In this document: piece after piece, positions 25,219-33,935 of the stretch
How the letters are laid out: each line of letters begins with the position of its first letter
Position numbering within the stretch: position 1 is the stretch's first letter
Assembly: GCA_041741415.1 (NCBI GenBank)
Contig: JBGSKC010000054.1
Span: 1-64,000 of the forward strand
Source of the DNA: JANQTF01 sp041741415
GTDB taxonomy: Bacteria; Bacteroidota; Bacteroidia; J057
Length of the DNA stretch: 64,000 bases
Direction of reading: 5' to 3'
Notes under the pieces: generated by a model
What the model saw: only the letters and a program-made list of their open reading frames with translations
Told to the model about the DNA's origin: nothing
Database searches by the model: none
Made by a program: the position numbers and the translations under genes

Positions 25219-27453
25219 ATGATTCTGCTGCGCCTGGCCGGTTTGTCCCTCTTCGCGGGGCTTCTGTTTTCCTGCCAGCCTTCTGCCACCAGTCATCTTC
25301 CCAAAGACGACCACACCTGGATGGTGGACACCCTCGCCACCCTGGCCCGGGAAGCCGATCCGATGAAAAATTATTCCCTCAACACCGGGAGGGCAAAGGT
25401 ATATGCTGATCGCGCCAAAGGGGCCGAAAATCAGTTTGAACGGCAGCAGGCCCGGCTCCAGTCAGCCATTGAGTGGCTCAACAGCGGCCAGACCTCCATC
25501 GCCATCGAACAGCTTCAGAAATTGCTGAACGAAGCCGGAGGAGAAGATTATCTGGCAAATGACCAGCAGAAAAAAGCGGCTCTCCAACTCGCCATTGCGC
25601 ATATCCGCCTCGGCGAACAGCAGAATTGCCTCCTCAATCACAGCGCCGAATCCTGCGTGATGCCGTTCCGGGGCGGGGGGCTCCACACCATCCGCGACGG
25701 TTCGCAACGTGCGATTGAGTTGCTTACAAAGCTGCTGCGCACCGATTTTGGCAACCTCGAAGCCCGCTATTTGCTCAACATCGCCCACATGACCCTCGGC
25801 TCCTGGCCCGACAGTGTCCCGGCGGCCTACCGCTTGCCAGTTAGCTACGTCGGAGAGGAACGTCCTGATTTTCCCGAATTCGAAGACATTGGCATGACCA
25901 CCGGAACCGCCATCAATGGCCTCTCCGGCGGGGTTGTCATCGCCGATTTTAACGGCGACAACCTCTCCGATCTCATGGCCTCGAGCTATGGCTTGCACGA
26001 CCCGCTGGCCCTGCTCATTGCACAGCCTGGCGGCGGCTTTTCGAATCAGATGAAGCAGGCAGGCCTCGAAGGCATTACCGGCGGGCTGCAACTTGTGCAG
26101 GCCGACTACGACAACGACGGCGACGCAGACGTGCTCGTGCTGCGGGGAGGCTGGTTTGGCGAAGGTGGAAAATTGCCCAATTCGCTCCTCCAAAACCAGG
26201 GTAACGGGCAGTTCCGCGACGTTACCCGCAGCAGCGGCATCCTTTCTTTTTTCCCTACCCAAACAGCAGCCTGGGCCGACCTGAACCTCGATGGCTGGCT
26301 CGACCTCGTCATCGGCAATGAAGCGGGAGCGCCCATGGAGCTCTTCGTCAGCCAGCGAAACGGGACTTTTGTTTCGGCAGGCGAACAGGCAGGCCTGGCA
26401 ACCGCCTCTTTTGTGAAGGGCCTCACCGCAGGCGATTATGACCGCGACGGCAGGATGGACCTGTTTTGCTCCGTGCTGGGCGGCGATAATTTGCTTTACC
26501 ACAACGAAAGCGACAGCAGCGGCATCCATTTCCGGGAAGTGGCCAAAGAAGCTGGCGTTACCCAGCCGCGATATGCCTTTCCGGCCTGGTTCTGGGACTT
26601 TGATCAGGACGGGTGGCTTGACATTTATTCGGGCAGCTACGACCTCACCGACCTCGACCACATGACCGGCGAGCTGTATGCCGAGGCCATTGGCATCAGC
26701 GTGCAGGCGGAAAGGCCCAGGCTATACCGCAACCTGAAGAATGGCACATTTGAAGAAGTGAGCGCCTCTGCGGGCCTTGACAAGCTGAGCTGGGCGATGG
26801 GATGCAGCTTTGGCGACCTCGACAACAACGGCTACCCGGATCCATTTCTCGCCACGGGGGGGCCCGCTCTGGGATCGCTTCTGCCGAATCAGGTGTACCG
26901 GAACCTGGATGGCAAGTTTGAGGAGGTGATCCGGGCAGGGCGGTTCGGCCATTTGCAGAAAGGGCATGGCGTTGGCTTTGCCGATTTCGACGGCGACGGC
27001 GATCAGGACATTTTCCTCGTGGTTGGCGGCGCTTATGAAGGCGACACCTTCGTTAATTCGCTGTACCGAAACCCCGGGACAAAGGGCCACTGGATCAGCC
27101 TGTGGCTGGAAGGCAAAACAGCCAACCGCTCCGCCCTCGGTGCGGAGGTGCTTGTGGAAACCCAGCAGGCAGATGGCAGCATCCGGCAGCACCACCATTG
27201 GGTATCGCCGGGAGGAAGTTTTGGCGGCAACAGCCTGCGGGCGCATATTGGCCTGGGAAATGCTACCCGGATCCGAAAGCTGGAAGTAACCTGGCCATCT
27301 GACAGCCGTCCTGTTGACCGATTTGCCAACATTGCCTTCGACAAAGCCTATTTCCTCGTAGAAGGAGACAGTCTTCGGCCAGCACCACAACCGGCCTGGA
27401 ACTGGAGCAGCACAACCGCACCCCATCACCACGGACATCCTTCCCATGACTGA
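25219..27453 (+). CDS. FG-GAP/VCBS-repeat lipoprotein with ASPIC/UnbV domain
   Basis: A 744-residue surface or periplasmic lipoprotein: the signal MILLRLAGLSLFAGLLFSC ends in a lipobox. Residues ~30-200 are helical. Then come seven calcium-type loops of the FG-GAP/VCBS kind, spaced along a beta-propeller: ADFNGDNLSD, ADYDNDGDAD, ADLNLDGWLD, GDYDRDGRMD, WDFDQDGWLD, GDLDNNGYPD, ADFDGDGDQD. The C-terminal ~100 residues, with GGSFGGNSLRAHIGLGNATR and LEVTWPSDS, are an ASPIC/UnbV domain. Function unknown; such proteins are common in Bacteroidota surfaces. ATG 25189 is an alternative start. Its last codons overlap the next gene by 8 nt. Confidence 0.88.
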   Translation: MILLRLAGLSLFAGLLFSCQPSATSHLPKDDHTWMVDTLATLAREADPMKNYSLNTGRAKVYADRAKGAENQFERQQARLQSAIEWLNSGQTSIAIEQLQKLLNEAGGEDYLANDQQKKAALQLAIAHIRLGEQQNCLLNHSAESCVMPFRGGGLHTIRDGSQRAIELLTKLLRTDFGNLEARYLLNIAHMTLGSWPDSVPAAYRLPVSYVGEERPDFPEFEDIGMTTGTAINGLSGGVVIADFNGDNLSDLMASSYGLHDPLALLIAQPGGGFSNQMKQAGLEGITGGLQLVQADYDNDGDADVLVLRGGWFGEGGKLPNSLLQNQGNGQFRDVTRSSGILSFFPTQTAAWADLNLDGWLDLVIGNEAGAPMELFVSQRNGTFVSAGEQAGLATASFVKGLTAGDYDRDGRMDLFCSVLGGDNLLYHNESDSSGIHFREVAKEAGVTQPRYAFPAWFWDFDQDGWLDIYSGSYDLTDLDHMTGELYAEAIGISVQAERPRLYRNLKNGTFEEVSASAGLDKLSWAMGCSFGDLDNNGYPDPFLATGGPALGSLLPNQVYRNLDGKFEEVIRAGRFGHLQKGHGVGFADFDGDGDQDIFLVVGGAYEGDTFVNSLYRNPGTKGHWISLWLEGKTANRSALGAEVLVETQQADGSIRQHHHWVSPGGSFGGNSLRAHIGLGNATRIRKLEVTWPSDSRPVDRFANIAFDKAYFLVEGDSLRPAPQPAWNWSSTTAPHHHGHPSHD

Positions 27454-28444
27454 CCTTTCCCTTCACAGATTCGGCAGAACCAGTTTAGAAGTCACCCGGA
27501 TAGGCCTCGGTCTGGCCGCTCTGGGCCGCCCGGGATACATCAACCTCGGCCACAGCCGCGACCTCACAGGGCGCTATTCTCCTGCCGACCTCGAAGCCCA
27601 CAGCCACGACGTGCTCGATGCTGCCTATGCAGCTGGCATCCGCTATTTCGACGCGGCGCGCTCCTATGGCCGGGGCGAAGAATTTTTGGGTAGCTGGCTC
27701 CGCGAAAAAAAATACCTCAACGCGGTCGTTGGCTCCAAATGGGGCTACACCTACACCGCCAACTGGCAGGTGAAGGCGGCACAGCACGAGGTGAAAGACC
27801 ATACCCTGCCCGTGCTGCAACGGCAGTACAAAGAGTCCAAAACTCATCTGGGGCAGCATCTGGCGCTGTATCATATCCATTCTGCCACCCCTGACAGCGG
27901 GGTGCTTGACCGGAAAGACGTGCTGGAAGCCCTGGCCGAGCTGCGAAATGATGGCTTGTACATAGGGCTCAGCCTGAGCGGAGAAAGCCAGGCTGAAACC
28001 CTGAAAAAGGCCCTCGATATCCAGATCGGAAACATGCCCCTGTTCTCTTCGGTGCAAGCGACCTGGAATCTGCTGGAGCCTTCGCTGGGAAGCCTGCTGG
28101 CCGAGGCCCATCAGGCAGGCATGGGCGTGATCGTGAAGGAAGCCCTGGCCAATGGCCGCCTCACCTCGCGCAACAGCCAGCCAGCTTTTGCGGCCAAACG
28201 AGCGATCCTGGAAGCAGAGGCCAAACAGCTCGAAACCAGCCAGGAAGCCCTGGCCCTGGCCCTCGTCCTCGCGCAGCCCTGGGCGGATGTCGTTCTCTCC
28301 GGAGCCGCAAATACCGACCAGCTTCACGATAACCTGCGCGCGCTACAGGTAACTCCAGGTCATATTGACCAGGAAAAACTCCTTTCGCTCGCAGAATCCA
28401 CTGCCGAATACTGGCAAAACCGTAGCCAGCTCCCCTGGAACTAG
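27446..28444 (+). CDS. Aldo/keto reductase
   Basis: NADPH-dependent oxidoreductase with a TIM-barrel fold, 332 residues. The start LHRFGRTSLEVTRIGLGLAA and the catalytic tetrad are visible: Asp and Tyr in YFDAARSYGRGEEFLGSWL, Lys in VVGSKWGY and His in LYHIHSATPD. The C-terminal cofactor part DVVLSGAANTDQLHDNLRAL is also normal. The substrate is not predictable. Its ATG overlaps the stop of the FG-GAP lipoprotein gene by 8 nt, so the two are translationally coupled. Confidence 0.92.
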   Translation: MTDLSLHRFGRTSLEVTRIGLGLAALGRPGYINLGHSRDLTGRYSPADLEAHSHDVLDAAYAAGIRYFDAARSYGRGEEFLGSWLREKKYLNAVVGSKWGYTYTANWQVKAAQHEVKDHTLPVLQRQYKESKTHLGQHLALYHIHSATPDSGVLDRKDVLEALAELRNDGLYIGLSLSGESQAETLKKALDIQIGNMPLFSSVQATWNLLEPSLGSLLAEAHQAGMGVIVKEALANGRLTSRNSQPAFAAKRAILEAEAKQLETSQEALALALVLAQPWADVVLSGAANTDQLHDNLRALQVTPGHIDQEKLLSLAESTAEYWQNRSQLPWN

Positions 28445-28488
28445 CGCCGCACTTCGCCAATTAGCCTCTCTTCTTCGCCCGAAAAACA

Positions 28489-28554
28489 ATGCTCAGAATG
28501 GCTCCCGCCTAACAAACGGGAGCTTCCGTGTGGTTCCTTCAACCCTCTGAGCAT
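28489..28554 (+). promoter_or_regulatory. Nested stem-loop covering the start codon of the DUF2851 gene
   Basis: Outer arms ATGCTCAGA (28489-28497) and TCTGAGCAT (28546-28554) are perfectly complementary over 9 bp; the second arm includes the first two bases of the ATG at 28553. Inside lies a second perfect stem, GCTCCCG (28501-28507) / CGGGAGC (28517-28523), with a 9-nt loop. In the mRNA the start codon would be closed when the outer stem forms. Confidence 0.5.
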
Positions 28555-29848
28555 GAGTTTATTTTCCCTTCCCCCCGAGTCGTTGCTCCATTTTGTGTGG
28601 AGAGAGCGCCACCTTGACACCCGAAACCTGCGCACCCGCTGCGGGCAGGCTGTGGACATTCTTCACCCCGGCAGGCACAACCACGACCAGGGGCCAGACT
28701 TTCTGGCGGCCCGCATCCGGCTCGACGGCATGCTGTTTCATGGCCACGTGGAGCTCCATGTGGATGGCGACGACTGGTATCGCCATGGCCATGAGCGCGA
28801 TCCCCGCTACAATGGCTGCGTGCTTCACGTGGTGTTTCAGCAATCCGGCAGGCCAGTGCTGCGGGAAGACGGCACCGCCATTCCCGAGCTTGTGATCGGA
28901 GAGCGGCTTTCCCCTCAGTTGCTGGCAAAATTTCACACCCTGCAATTGTCGCAGGACAAGCTGCCATGCGAACAGCTCGCAGGGTTGGTGCCGCCGGAGC
29001 GGGTACTGGCCTGGCTGGACCGCATGGGCGTGGAGCGCCTGGAAGACAAAGCGGGCCGGTTGGGGGATCGGCTGGAGCGCAAGGTGCAGGACTGGGAGGA
29101 GATGCTGTGGACAGAGCTTGCCGCCTCCATGGGCGGGCCAGTGAATGAGTCTGCGTTTCGCGACATGGCACAGCGGCTCCCGGTAAAGGTGATGAAAAAG
29201 GAAGCCACCCGGCGCCTGCATGTGGAGGCCCTGCTGTTTGGCTGTTCGGGGATGCTGCCCCCGCGCGGCGACGAATATGTGGAAAGCCTGCGGGCTGCCT
29301 GGGATTTTTTGCGGCGAAAATACAGGCTGAAGCCCTCTCAGGAGGCGGTGCGCTTTTTGCGGATGCGGCCTGCGGCCTTTCCGACCCTGCGCCTGGCGCA
29401 GTTGGCCGCGATCTGGGAGGCTTTCCCGCATCCCGGCAGCCTGCTGGAGCCGGAAGGGTTGAGGCGTTTTGCGGAAGAATCTTTCCAAGCCTCGGCCTAC
29501 TGGGATGAGCGCTACCAGTTTGGGGAACCGGGCAAACGAATGGTAAAGCAGCTGGGAGAATCGCAGCGGGGAATATTGCTTGTAAACGTGCTGTTGCCAC
29601 TAGGCTGGCTGTACCAGAAAGCCCATGGGCAGGACCGTGGCGGAGAGGTATGGGAAGAATTGCTCTCGGCCATGGCGGCAGAGGATAACCGGCGCACCCG
29701 CCTGTTTGCGGAATTGGGCTGGCCACACGATCATGCGTTTCACAGCCAGGCATTGATTCATTTGCACAAACACTACTGCCTGCCGCGGCGCTGCCTCGAT
29801 TGCCATGTGGGCCAGTGGATCCTGAGGCGGGAGCATCCACAAAAATAA
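28553..29848 (+). CDS. DUF2851-family protein
   Basis: A 431-residue cytoplasmic protein of a family (DUF2851) that is common in Bacteroidota and has no known function. Family features I can see are LHFVWRERHLDTRNLRT near the start, HNHDQGPDFLAARIRLDG, GHVELHVDGDDWYRHGHERD and YNGCVLHVVFQ, a run of conserved acidic and His residues that looks like a metal-binding nuclease-type core (E-x-H ... D-W ... H ... D ... Y-x-x-V-x-L-H). That reading is inference. The C-terminal tail has a Cys cluster (YCLPRRCLDCHVGQWIL). The start ATG is enclosed in a stem-loop. Confidence 0.88.
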   Translation: MSLFSLPPESLLHFVWRERHLDTRNLRTRCGQAVDILHPGRHNHDQGPDFLAARIRLDGMLFHGHVELHVDGDDWYRHGHERDPRYNGCVLHVVFQQSGRPVLREDGTAIPELVIGERLSPQLLAKFHTLQLSQDKLPCEQLAGLVPPERVLAWLDRMGVERLEDKAGRLGDRLERKVQDWEEMLWTELAASMGGPVNESAFRDMAQRLPVKVMKKEATRRLHVEALLFGCSGMLPPRGDEYVESLRAAWDFLRRKYRLKPSQEAVRFLRMRPAAFPTLRLAQLAAIWEAFPHPGSLLEPEGLRRFAEESFQASAYWDERYQFGEPGKRMVKQLGESQRGILLVNVLLPLGWLYQKAHGQDRGGEVWEELLSAMAAEDNRRTRLFAELGWPHDHAFHSQALIHLHKHYCLPRRCLDCHVGQWILRREHPQK

Positions 29849-29880
29849 CCCCGGACCCAGCAACCAGGCTGAATCCGGGG
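29849..29880. terminator. Hairpin between convergent genes
   Basis: CCCCGGA (29849-29855) and TCCGGGG (29874-29880) pair perfectly, between the stop of the DUF2851 gene and the stop of rfbC. It could stop transcription from both sides. There is no U run. Confidence 0.4.
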
Positions 29881-29911
29881 GAGAGAACACAAAGACTGAA
29901 GCCTGGGTCGC

Positions 29912-30481
29912 CTAAATCAGAGATTGCTCAAACACGAAGGGACTTTCAAAGGCTTCAAAAGGCGCGTAGCCCATGTCTTTTTTCGAAAGGATGGGAGGAA
30001 TGTCGCGCCAGGGAAGTTCCAGTGCGGGGTCATCCCAGGCGAGGCCTCCTTCAGACTCAGGGTGATAGGTGTCGGTGCATTTGTAGAAAAACAAACAGCT
30101 CTCGGACAGCACCTGAAAGCCATGTGCGAGGCCCGGCGGCACAAAGAGCATCTGATGCTTTTTGGCGTCGAGCACCACGGCAAAATGCTTTCCATAGCTG
30201 GGCGAGCCCAGCCGCAGATCCACCACCATGTCGAGCACATTTCCTTCGAGCACCGTTACCAGCTTGCCCTGTGTGTGGGGCGGCCGCTGGTAGTGCATGC
30301 CCCGGAGGGCACCTCGGGAGGAACGCGACAGGTTGTCCTGAACAAAATGGAGATGACCGAGGCCGATCTGCTCAAAGGATTGTTGGTTAAACAATTCTTT
30401 GAACCAGCCGCGATCATCTCCAAACACGTCGGGCTCAATGAGCCATAAACCAGGGATGTGGGTGTTAAGCTTGTGGAACAC
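29912..30481 (-). CDS. rfbC: dTDP-4-dehydrorhamnose 3,5-epimerase (RmlC)
   Basis: Double epimerisation of dTDP-4-keto-6-deoxyglucose on the way to dTDP-rhamnose, or a homologous step. The cupin has the signature DDRGWFKELFNQQSF, VQDNLSRSSRGALRGMHYQ (catalytic His about residue 62) and FFYKCTDTYHPESEGGLAWDD (active-site Tyr). 189 residues is usual. The start is GTG 30481, which overlaps the end of uxs by 17 nt; there is no ATG before residue 61, so coupled translation from GTG is the only reasonable option. rmlA, rmlB and rmlD are not in the window. Confidence 0.92.
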   Translation of the reverse strand: MFHKLNTHIPGLWLIEPDVFGDDRGWFKELFNQQSFEQIGLGHLHFVQDNLSRSSRGALRGMHYQRPPHTQGKLVTVLEGNVLDMVVDLRLGSPSYGKHFAVVLDAKKHQMLFVPPGLAHGFQVLSESCLFFYKCTDTYHPESEGGLAWDDPALELPWRDIPPILSKKDMGYAPFEAFESPFVFEQSLI

Positions 30482-31430
30482 TTTCTCCTAATACCTCTTT
30501 ACGTAAGTATTCGAGCGTGCGCTTCAAGCCTTCTTCACGAGGAACCTTTGGCTCCCAGCCGAGGAGCTCCCTTGCGAGGGTGATATCTGGCTGGCGAACT
30601 TTGGGGTCGTCTTGTGGCAAAGGCTTGTTCACGACTTTGCTCTTTGAGCCTACAAGATCGACTACTTCCTGGGCAAATTCCAAGATCGATATCTCCGAAG
30701 GATTACCTATGTTCACAGGATCTGAATAATCGCTGTGAAGCAGGCGCCAGATGCCATCGATGAGGTCATCGCAGTAGCAGAAGCTACGGGTCTGGTTTCC
30801 ATCGCCAAAGACGGTGATGTCTTCGCCGCGGAGGGCCTGGCTGATGAAAGAGGTCACCACGCGGCCATCTTCCACGCGCATGCGGGGGCCGTAGGTGTTG
30901 AAAATCCTGACGATGCGGGTTTCCACGCCATGCACACGGTGGTAGGCCATCGTGAGGGCTTCCATGAAGCGCTTGGCCTCATCATAGCAGCCACGGAAGC
31001 CGACAGGGTTCACATTTCCCCAATAATCTTCCGTTTGCGGGTGGATAAGGGGGTCGCCATACACCTCAGAGGTGGAAGCGATCAGCACGCGGGCACCTTT
31101 GTCTTTGGCCAGGCCGAGGATCTTGTGGGTTCCCATGGCACCGACTTTGAGGGTCTGGATGGGAATTTTCAAATAATCAATGGGGCTGGCCGGAGAGGCA
31201 AAATGCAGGATGTAATCCAGTTCTCCTTCCACATAAGTGAAGTTGGTCACGTCGTGCTTCACAAAAGTGAAACCTTCCTGGCCAAAGAGGTGCTGGATGT
31301 TTTTGAGGTCGCCGGTGATGAGGTTGTCCATCGCAACGACTTCGTATCCTTCTTTCAGGGCGCGGTCACAAAGGTGGGAGCCGAGAAATCCGGCCCCCCC
31401 TGTGATCAATACTTTTGGTTTTTTGCTCAT
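30465..31430 (-). CDS. uxs: UDP-glucuronate decarboxylase (UDP-xylose synthase)
   Basis: NAD-dependent short-chain enzyme that converts UDP-glucuronate to UDP-xylose. Rossmann motif ITGGAGFLGSHLCDRAL at the N-terminus, STSEVYGDP and the catalytic Tyr-Lys in GCYDEAKRFMEAL, then RIFNTYGPRMRVEDGRVV and SFCYCDDLIDGIWRLL, all close to UXS rather than to GalE. 321 residues. It uses the product of ugd, whose stop overlaps its start by 4 nt (ATGA). This tight coupling supports the pathway UDP-glucose to UDP-glucuronate to UDP-xylose for surface polysaccharide. Confidence 0.92.
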   Translation of the reverse strand: MSKKPKVLITGGAGFLGSHLCDRALKEGYEVVAMDNLITGDLKNIQHLFGQEGFTFVKHDVTNFTYVEGELDYILHFASPASPIDYLKIPIQTLKVGAMGTHKILGLAKDKGARVLIASTSEVYGDPLIHPQTEDYWGNVNPVGFRGCYDEAKRFMEALTMAYHRVHGVETRIVRIFNTYGPRMRVEDGRVVTSFISQALRGEDITVFGDGNQTRSFCYCDDLIDGIWRLLHSDYSDPVNIGNPSEISILEFAQEVVDLVGSKSKVVNKPLPQDDPKVRQPDITLARELLGWEPKVPREEGLKRTLEYLRKEVLGESVPQA

Positions 31431-32761
31431 TCGTGGGAAACTGTTGCGGGTGCTACGATGCTTTTGCGGCCAATCGAGTGATAGGTAAATTGCTGAGACT
31501 CCATGCTTTCGAGGTCATAGACATTGCGACCGTCGAAAATCACATTTTCTTTCAGGCCCATTTTCACGCGGTCGAAGTCTGGGCTGCGGAATTCGTTCCA
31601 TTCGGTCACGATCACCAGGGCATCTGCACCGACAGCGGCGTCATACATGTTGTCGGCGAAGGTGATGTCGAGGTCGGTATATCGACGCACGGCCTCCATG
31701 GCTTCGGGGTCATAGGCTTTCACCTGGGCGCCCATGGCGAGGAGCCGCTCGATGATCACGAGGGCAGGGGCTTCGCGGATGTCGTCGGTGTTGGGTTTGA
31801 AGGCCAGGCCCCACACTGCGAAGGTGCGGCCAGAAAGGTCTTCGCCATACACAGAGGTGATTTTATCCACCAGCACGCCTTTCTGGATTTCGTTGACCTT
31901 CATCACAGAGTTGAGGATCTGGAAATCGTAGGTGAATTCCTGCGAAGTTTTGAACAGGGCGGAAACGTCTTTGGGGAAGCAGGAACCACCGTATCCCACA
32001 CCTGGGAAGAGGAAGCGCTTGCCAATCCGGGAGTCGGTGCCCATGCCTTTGCGTACGTTGTCCACATCGGCGCCAACGCGCTCACAGAGGTTGGCGATTT
32101 CGTTCATGAACGAAATTTTGGTGGCCAGGAAAGAGTTGGCGGCGTACTTGGTAACTTCAGCAGAGCGCTCATCCATGAAGATGATGGGGTTGCCGGACAT
32201 CACGAAGGCTTTGTAGAGGCGCTTCATCATGTCGATGGCGCGCTCAGAGCGCGAGCCAACCACAATGCGCTCAGGCTTCATGAAGTCTTCGACGGCGAAA
32301 CCTTCGCGGAGGAATTCAGGGTTGGACACCACGTCGAATTCGACATCCGTTTGAGAGGCGATGGCCTCACGGACGCGGTCGGCGGTGCCCACGGGCACGG
32401 TGGATTTGTTGACGACAACGCGGTAGTCGGTGAGCAGCTGGCCAATTTCATTGGCCACGCCAAGGACGTACTTCAGGTCGGCAGATCCATCTTCTGTGGG
32501 AGGGGTAGGCAAAGCAAGGAAGATGATGTCGGCGAATTTGACGGCATCGGCAAGTGAGTCGGTAAAATTGAGGCGACCTTCTTTGGTGTTGCGCTCAAAC
32601 AGGTTTTCCAGCCCTGGCTCATAGATGGGCACCTGGCCATCACGCAGCTTTCTCAGCTTTTCCTGGTTATTATCCACGCAAAGAACATCGTTACCGGCTT
32701 CAGCAAAGCAAGTACCGGTTACCAGACCTACATAGCCAGTTCCAACGACAGCAACTTTCAT
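31427..32761 (-). CDS. ugd: UDP-glucose 6-dehydrogenase
   Basis: Oxidises UDP-glucose twice to UDP-glucuronate. NAD motif MKVAVVGTGYVGLVTGTCFA at the start, then STVPVGTADRV and NPEFLREGFAVEDFMKPERI. The catalytic Cys is residue 261 in GYGGSCFPKDV. 444 residues is normal. First gene of ugd-uxs-rfbC. A promoter match and a hairpin with a T run lie in the ~230 nt upstream, so expression may be controlled in the leader. Confidence 0.96.
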   Translation of the reverse strand: MKVAVVGTGYVGLVTGTCFAEAGNDVLCVDNNQEKLRKLRDGQVPIYEPGLENLFERNTKEGRLNFTDSLADAVKFADIIFLALPTPPTEDGSADLKYVLGVANEIGQLLTDYRVVVNKSTVPVGTADRVREAIASQTDVEFDVVSNPEFLREGFAVEDFMKPERIVVGSRSERAIDMMKRLYKAFVMSGNPIIFMDERSAEVTKYAANSFLATKISFMNEIANLCERVGADVDNVRKGMGTDSRIGKRFLFPGVGYGGSCFPKDVSALFKTSQEFTYDFQILNSVMKVNEIQKGVLVDKITSVYGEDLSGRTFAVWGLAFKPNTDDIREAPALVIIERLLAMGAQVKAYDPEAMEAVRRYTDLDITFADNMYDAAVGADALVIVTEWNEFRSPDFDRVKMGLKENVIFDGRNVYDLESMESQQFTYHSIGRKSIVAPATVSHE

Positions 32762-32794
32762 CTTCTGAAAAATTTGAATTGATTGTGAATGCAG

Positions 32795-32826
32795 AAAAAA
32801 ACGGTTTCCGGCCCTGGCAGGCCGGA
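32795..32826 (-). terminator. Terminator-like hairpin in the ugd leader
   Basis: On the minus strand, TCCGGCC and GGCCGGA pair perfectly (32826-32820 with 32813-32807) around a 6-nt loop, followed after five bases by seven Ts (32801-32795). This lies 34 nt ahead of the ugd ATG, downstream of the promoter match at 32991-33018. Confidence 0.45.
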
Positions 32827-32990
32827 GGGAATAGGAGAGCTCATGTTACGGATTGATGCGCCCCACCTCTCTCCTTGTTTGGACGTTGTGAGAAATAACT
32901 AGAGAGAACGACGCGCCGGAGGCACGTTTCACATCGCGAGGGGCAGCAAAGTGTTCAGGGAGGTAAATATTTCCCTTTGACTAACGGAAG
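32827..32990 (-). ncRNA. Candidate small RNA or structured leader before ugd
   Basis: About 160 nt between the promoter match and the terminator-like hairpin. On the minus strand it contains a stem of CUCUCU against GGAGAGAG around a loop of about 26 nt (between about 32864 and 32907) and further GC-rich stretches. No open frame starts in it. It may be a free small RNA or an attenuated leader; I do not recognise a known RNA family. Confidence 0.3.
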
Positions 32991-33018
32991 CAAAACTAGG
33001 AACTTTTCCTCCGCCCAA
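32991..33018 (-). promoter_or_regulatory. Minus-strand promoter match before ugd
   Basis: The minus strand reads TTG (33018-33016), 17 nt, then TAGTTTTG (32998-32991), a full -7 match with a slightly short spacer. Confidence 0.4.
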
Positions 33019-33156
33019 ATCAGAATTGCGCCCAACGGAAAGCTTTCAGGTTTGAGCGGTTACTCCTGCCGCTTACCTGTCCTTCCGGCTTCGAGTTCGC
33101 ATTTTTTCCTAGTGCTTTCAATCCTAACTTACAGGCCCTCTTACACCTTTATCCTC

Positions 33157-33918
33157 ATGCAAAAAGCCTGCCTCATCTGCTGGTCGTTTCTCCTTCTGAT
33201 GCCTGGTTTCCTCTTTGCTCAGGTAAGTATCGGCGATTCAGCCATCCGCCTTGCCACCCTCGAAGTCACCTACCGGGGGGGCCTCCCCGGCGAAGATCTC
33301 GGCCAAAGATTCGGATACCTTTCCTGTATGGGCCTCCAGTCTTCCATCAAATTTGCCAATAACTTCTACCTCTCCGGCGGGGTTCAGGTGCTCTTCGGCG
33401 ATGTTGTGAAGGAAAATGACGTTCTCCGCCACATCGCTGAACAGGGTGGTCTGCTCATCGGAAATACAGGCGTTCTCACCGGCTATCGCATCAATGCTAC
33501 GGGCTGGCTCGTGCCGCTGTCTATCGGTAAAATTTTCCCCATCTTCCCCGGCCATAATCCCAACTCCGGCGTTTACGTCGAAATCGGCGGCCAATATCTT
33601 CGCCATCGCCTTGGCTTCCAGTCCTATGACGATGATGTCGTTCAGATTACAGGCGACTACCGCAAAGGCTACGACCGCCTCACAGCTGGTTTCGGCCTGC
33701 GCCAGTCTGTGGGATATACCTTCTTCGACCCCAAAGGCTACGTTAACTTTTCCATCGGCCTCGACCTCAGCCAGTCCTTCACCCGCGGGCAGCGAACCAT
33801 CCAGTTCGACACCGGCCTCCCCGATGACACCCCGCGCCTCGACCTGCTCACAGGCCTGCGGGCAAGCTGGACCTTCCCGCTCTACCAGCGGGCTCCCGAC
33901 AGAAGCTATTACTATTAA
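33157..33918 (+). CDS. Outer-membrane beta-barrel-like protein
   Basis: A 253-residue exported protein with signal peptide MQKACLICWSFLLLMPGFLF, AQ. The rest is built of alternating strands with aromatic girdles (FANNFYLSGGVQVLF, GVYVEIGGQYLRHRLGFQSY, LTAGFGLRQSVGYTFF, GYVNFSIGLDLSQSF), and the C-terminal strand region ends in SYYY, an aromatic end as seen in outer-membrane barrels. No function is known. The open frame begins at 32977, but ATG 33157 starts the signal peptide. It converges with the heptose-kinase gene, 17 nt apart. Confidence 0.75.
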   Translation: MQKACLICWSFLLLMPGFLFAQVSIGDSAIRLATLEVTYRGGLPGEDLGQRFGYLSCMGLQSSIKFANNFYLSGGVQVLFGDVVKENDVLRHIAEQGGLLIGNTGVLTGYRINATGWLVPLSIGKIFPIFPGHNPNSGVYVEIGGQYLRHRLGFQSYDDDVVQITGDYRKGYDRLTAGFGLRQSVGYTFFDPKGYVNFSIGLDLSQSFTRGQRTIQFDTGLPDDTPRLDLLTGLRASWTFPLYQRAPDRSYYY

Positions 33919-33935
33919 GCTGACTGCCCCTTTGC

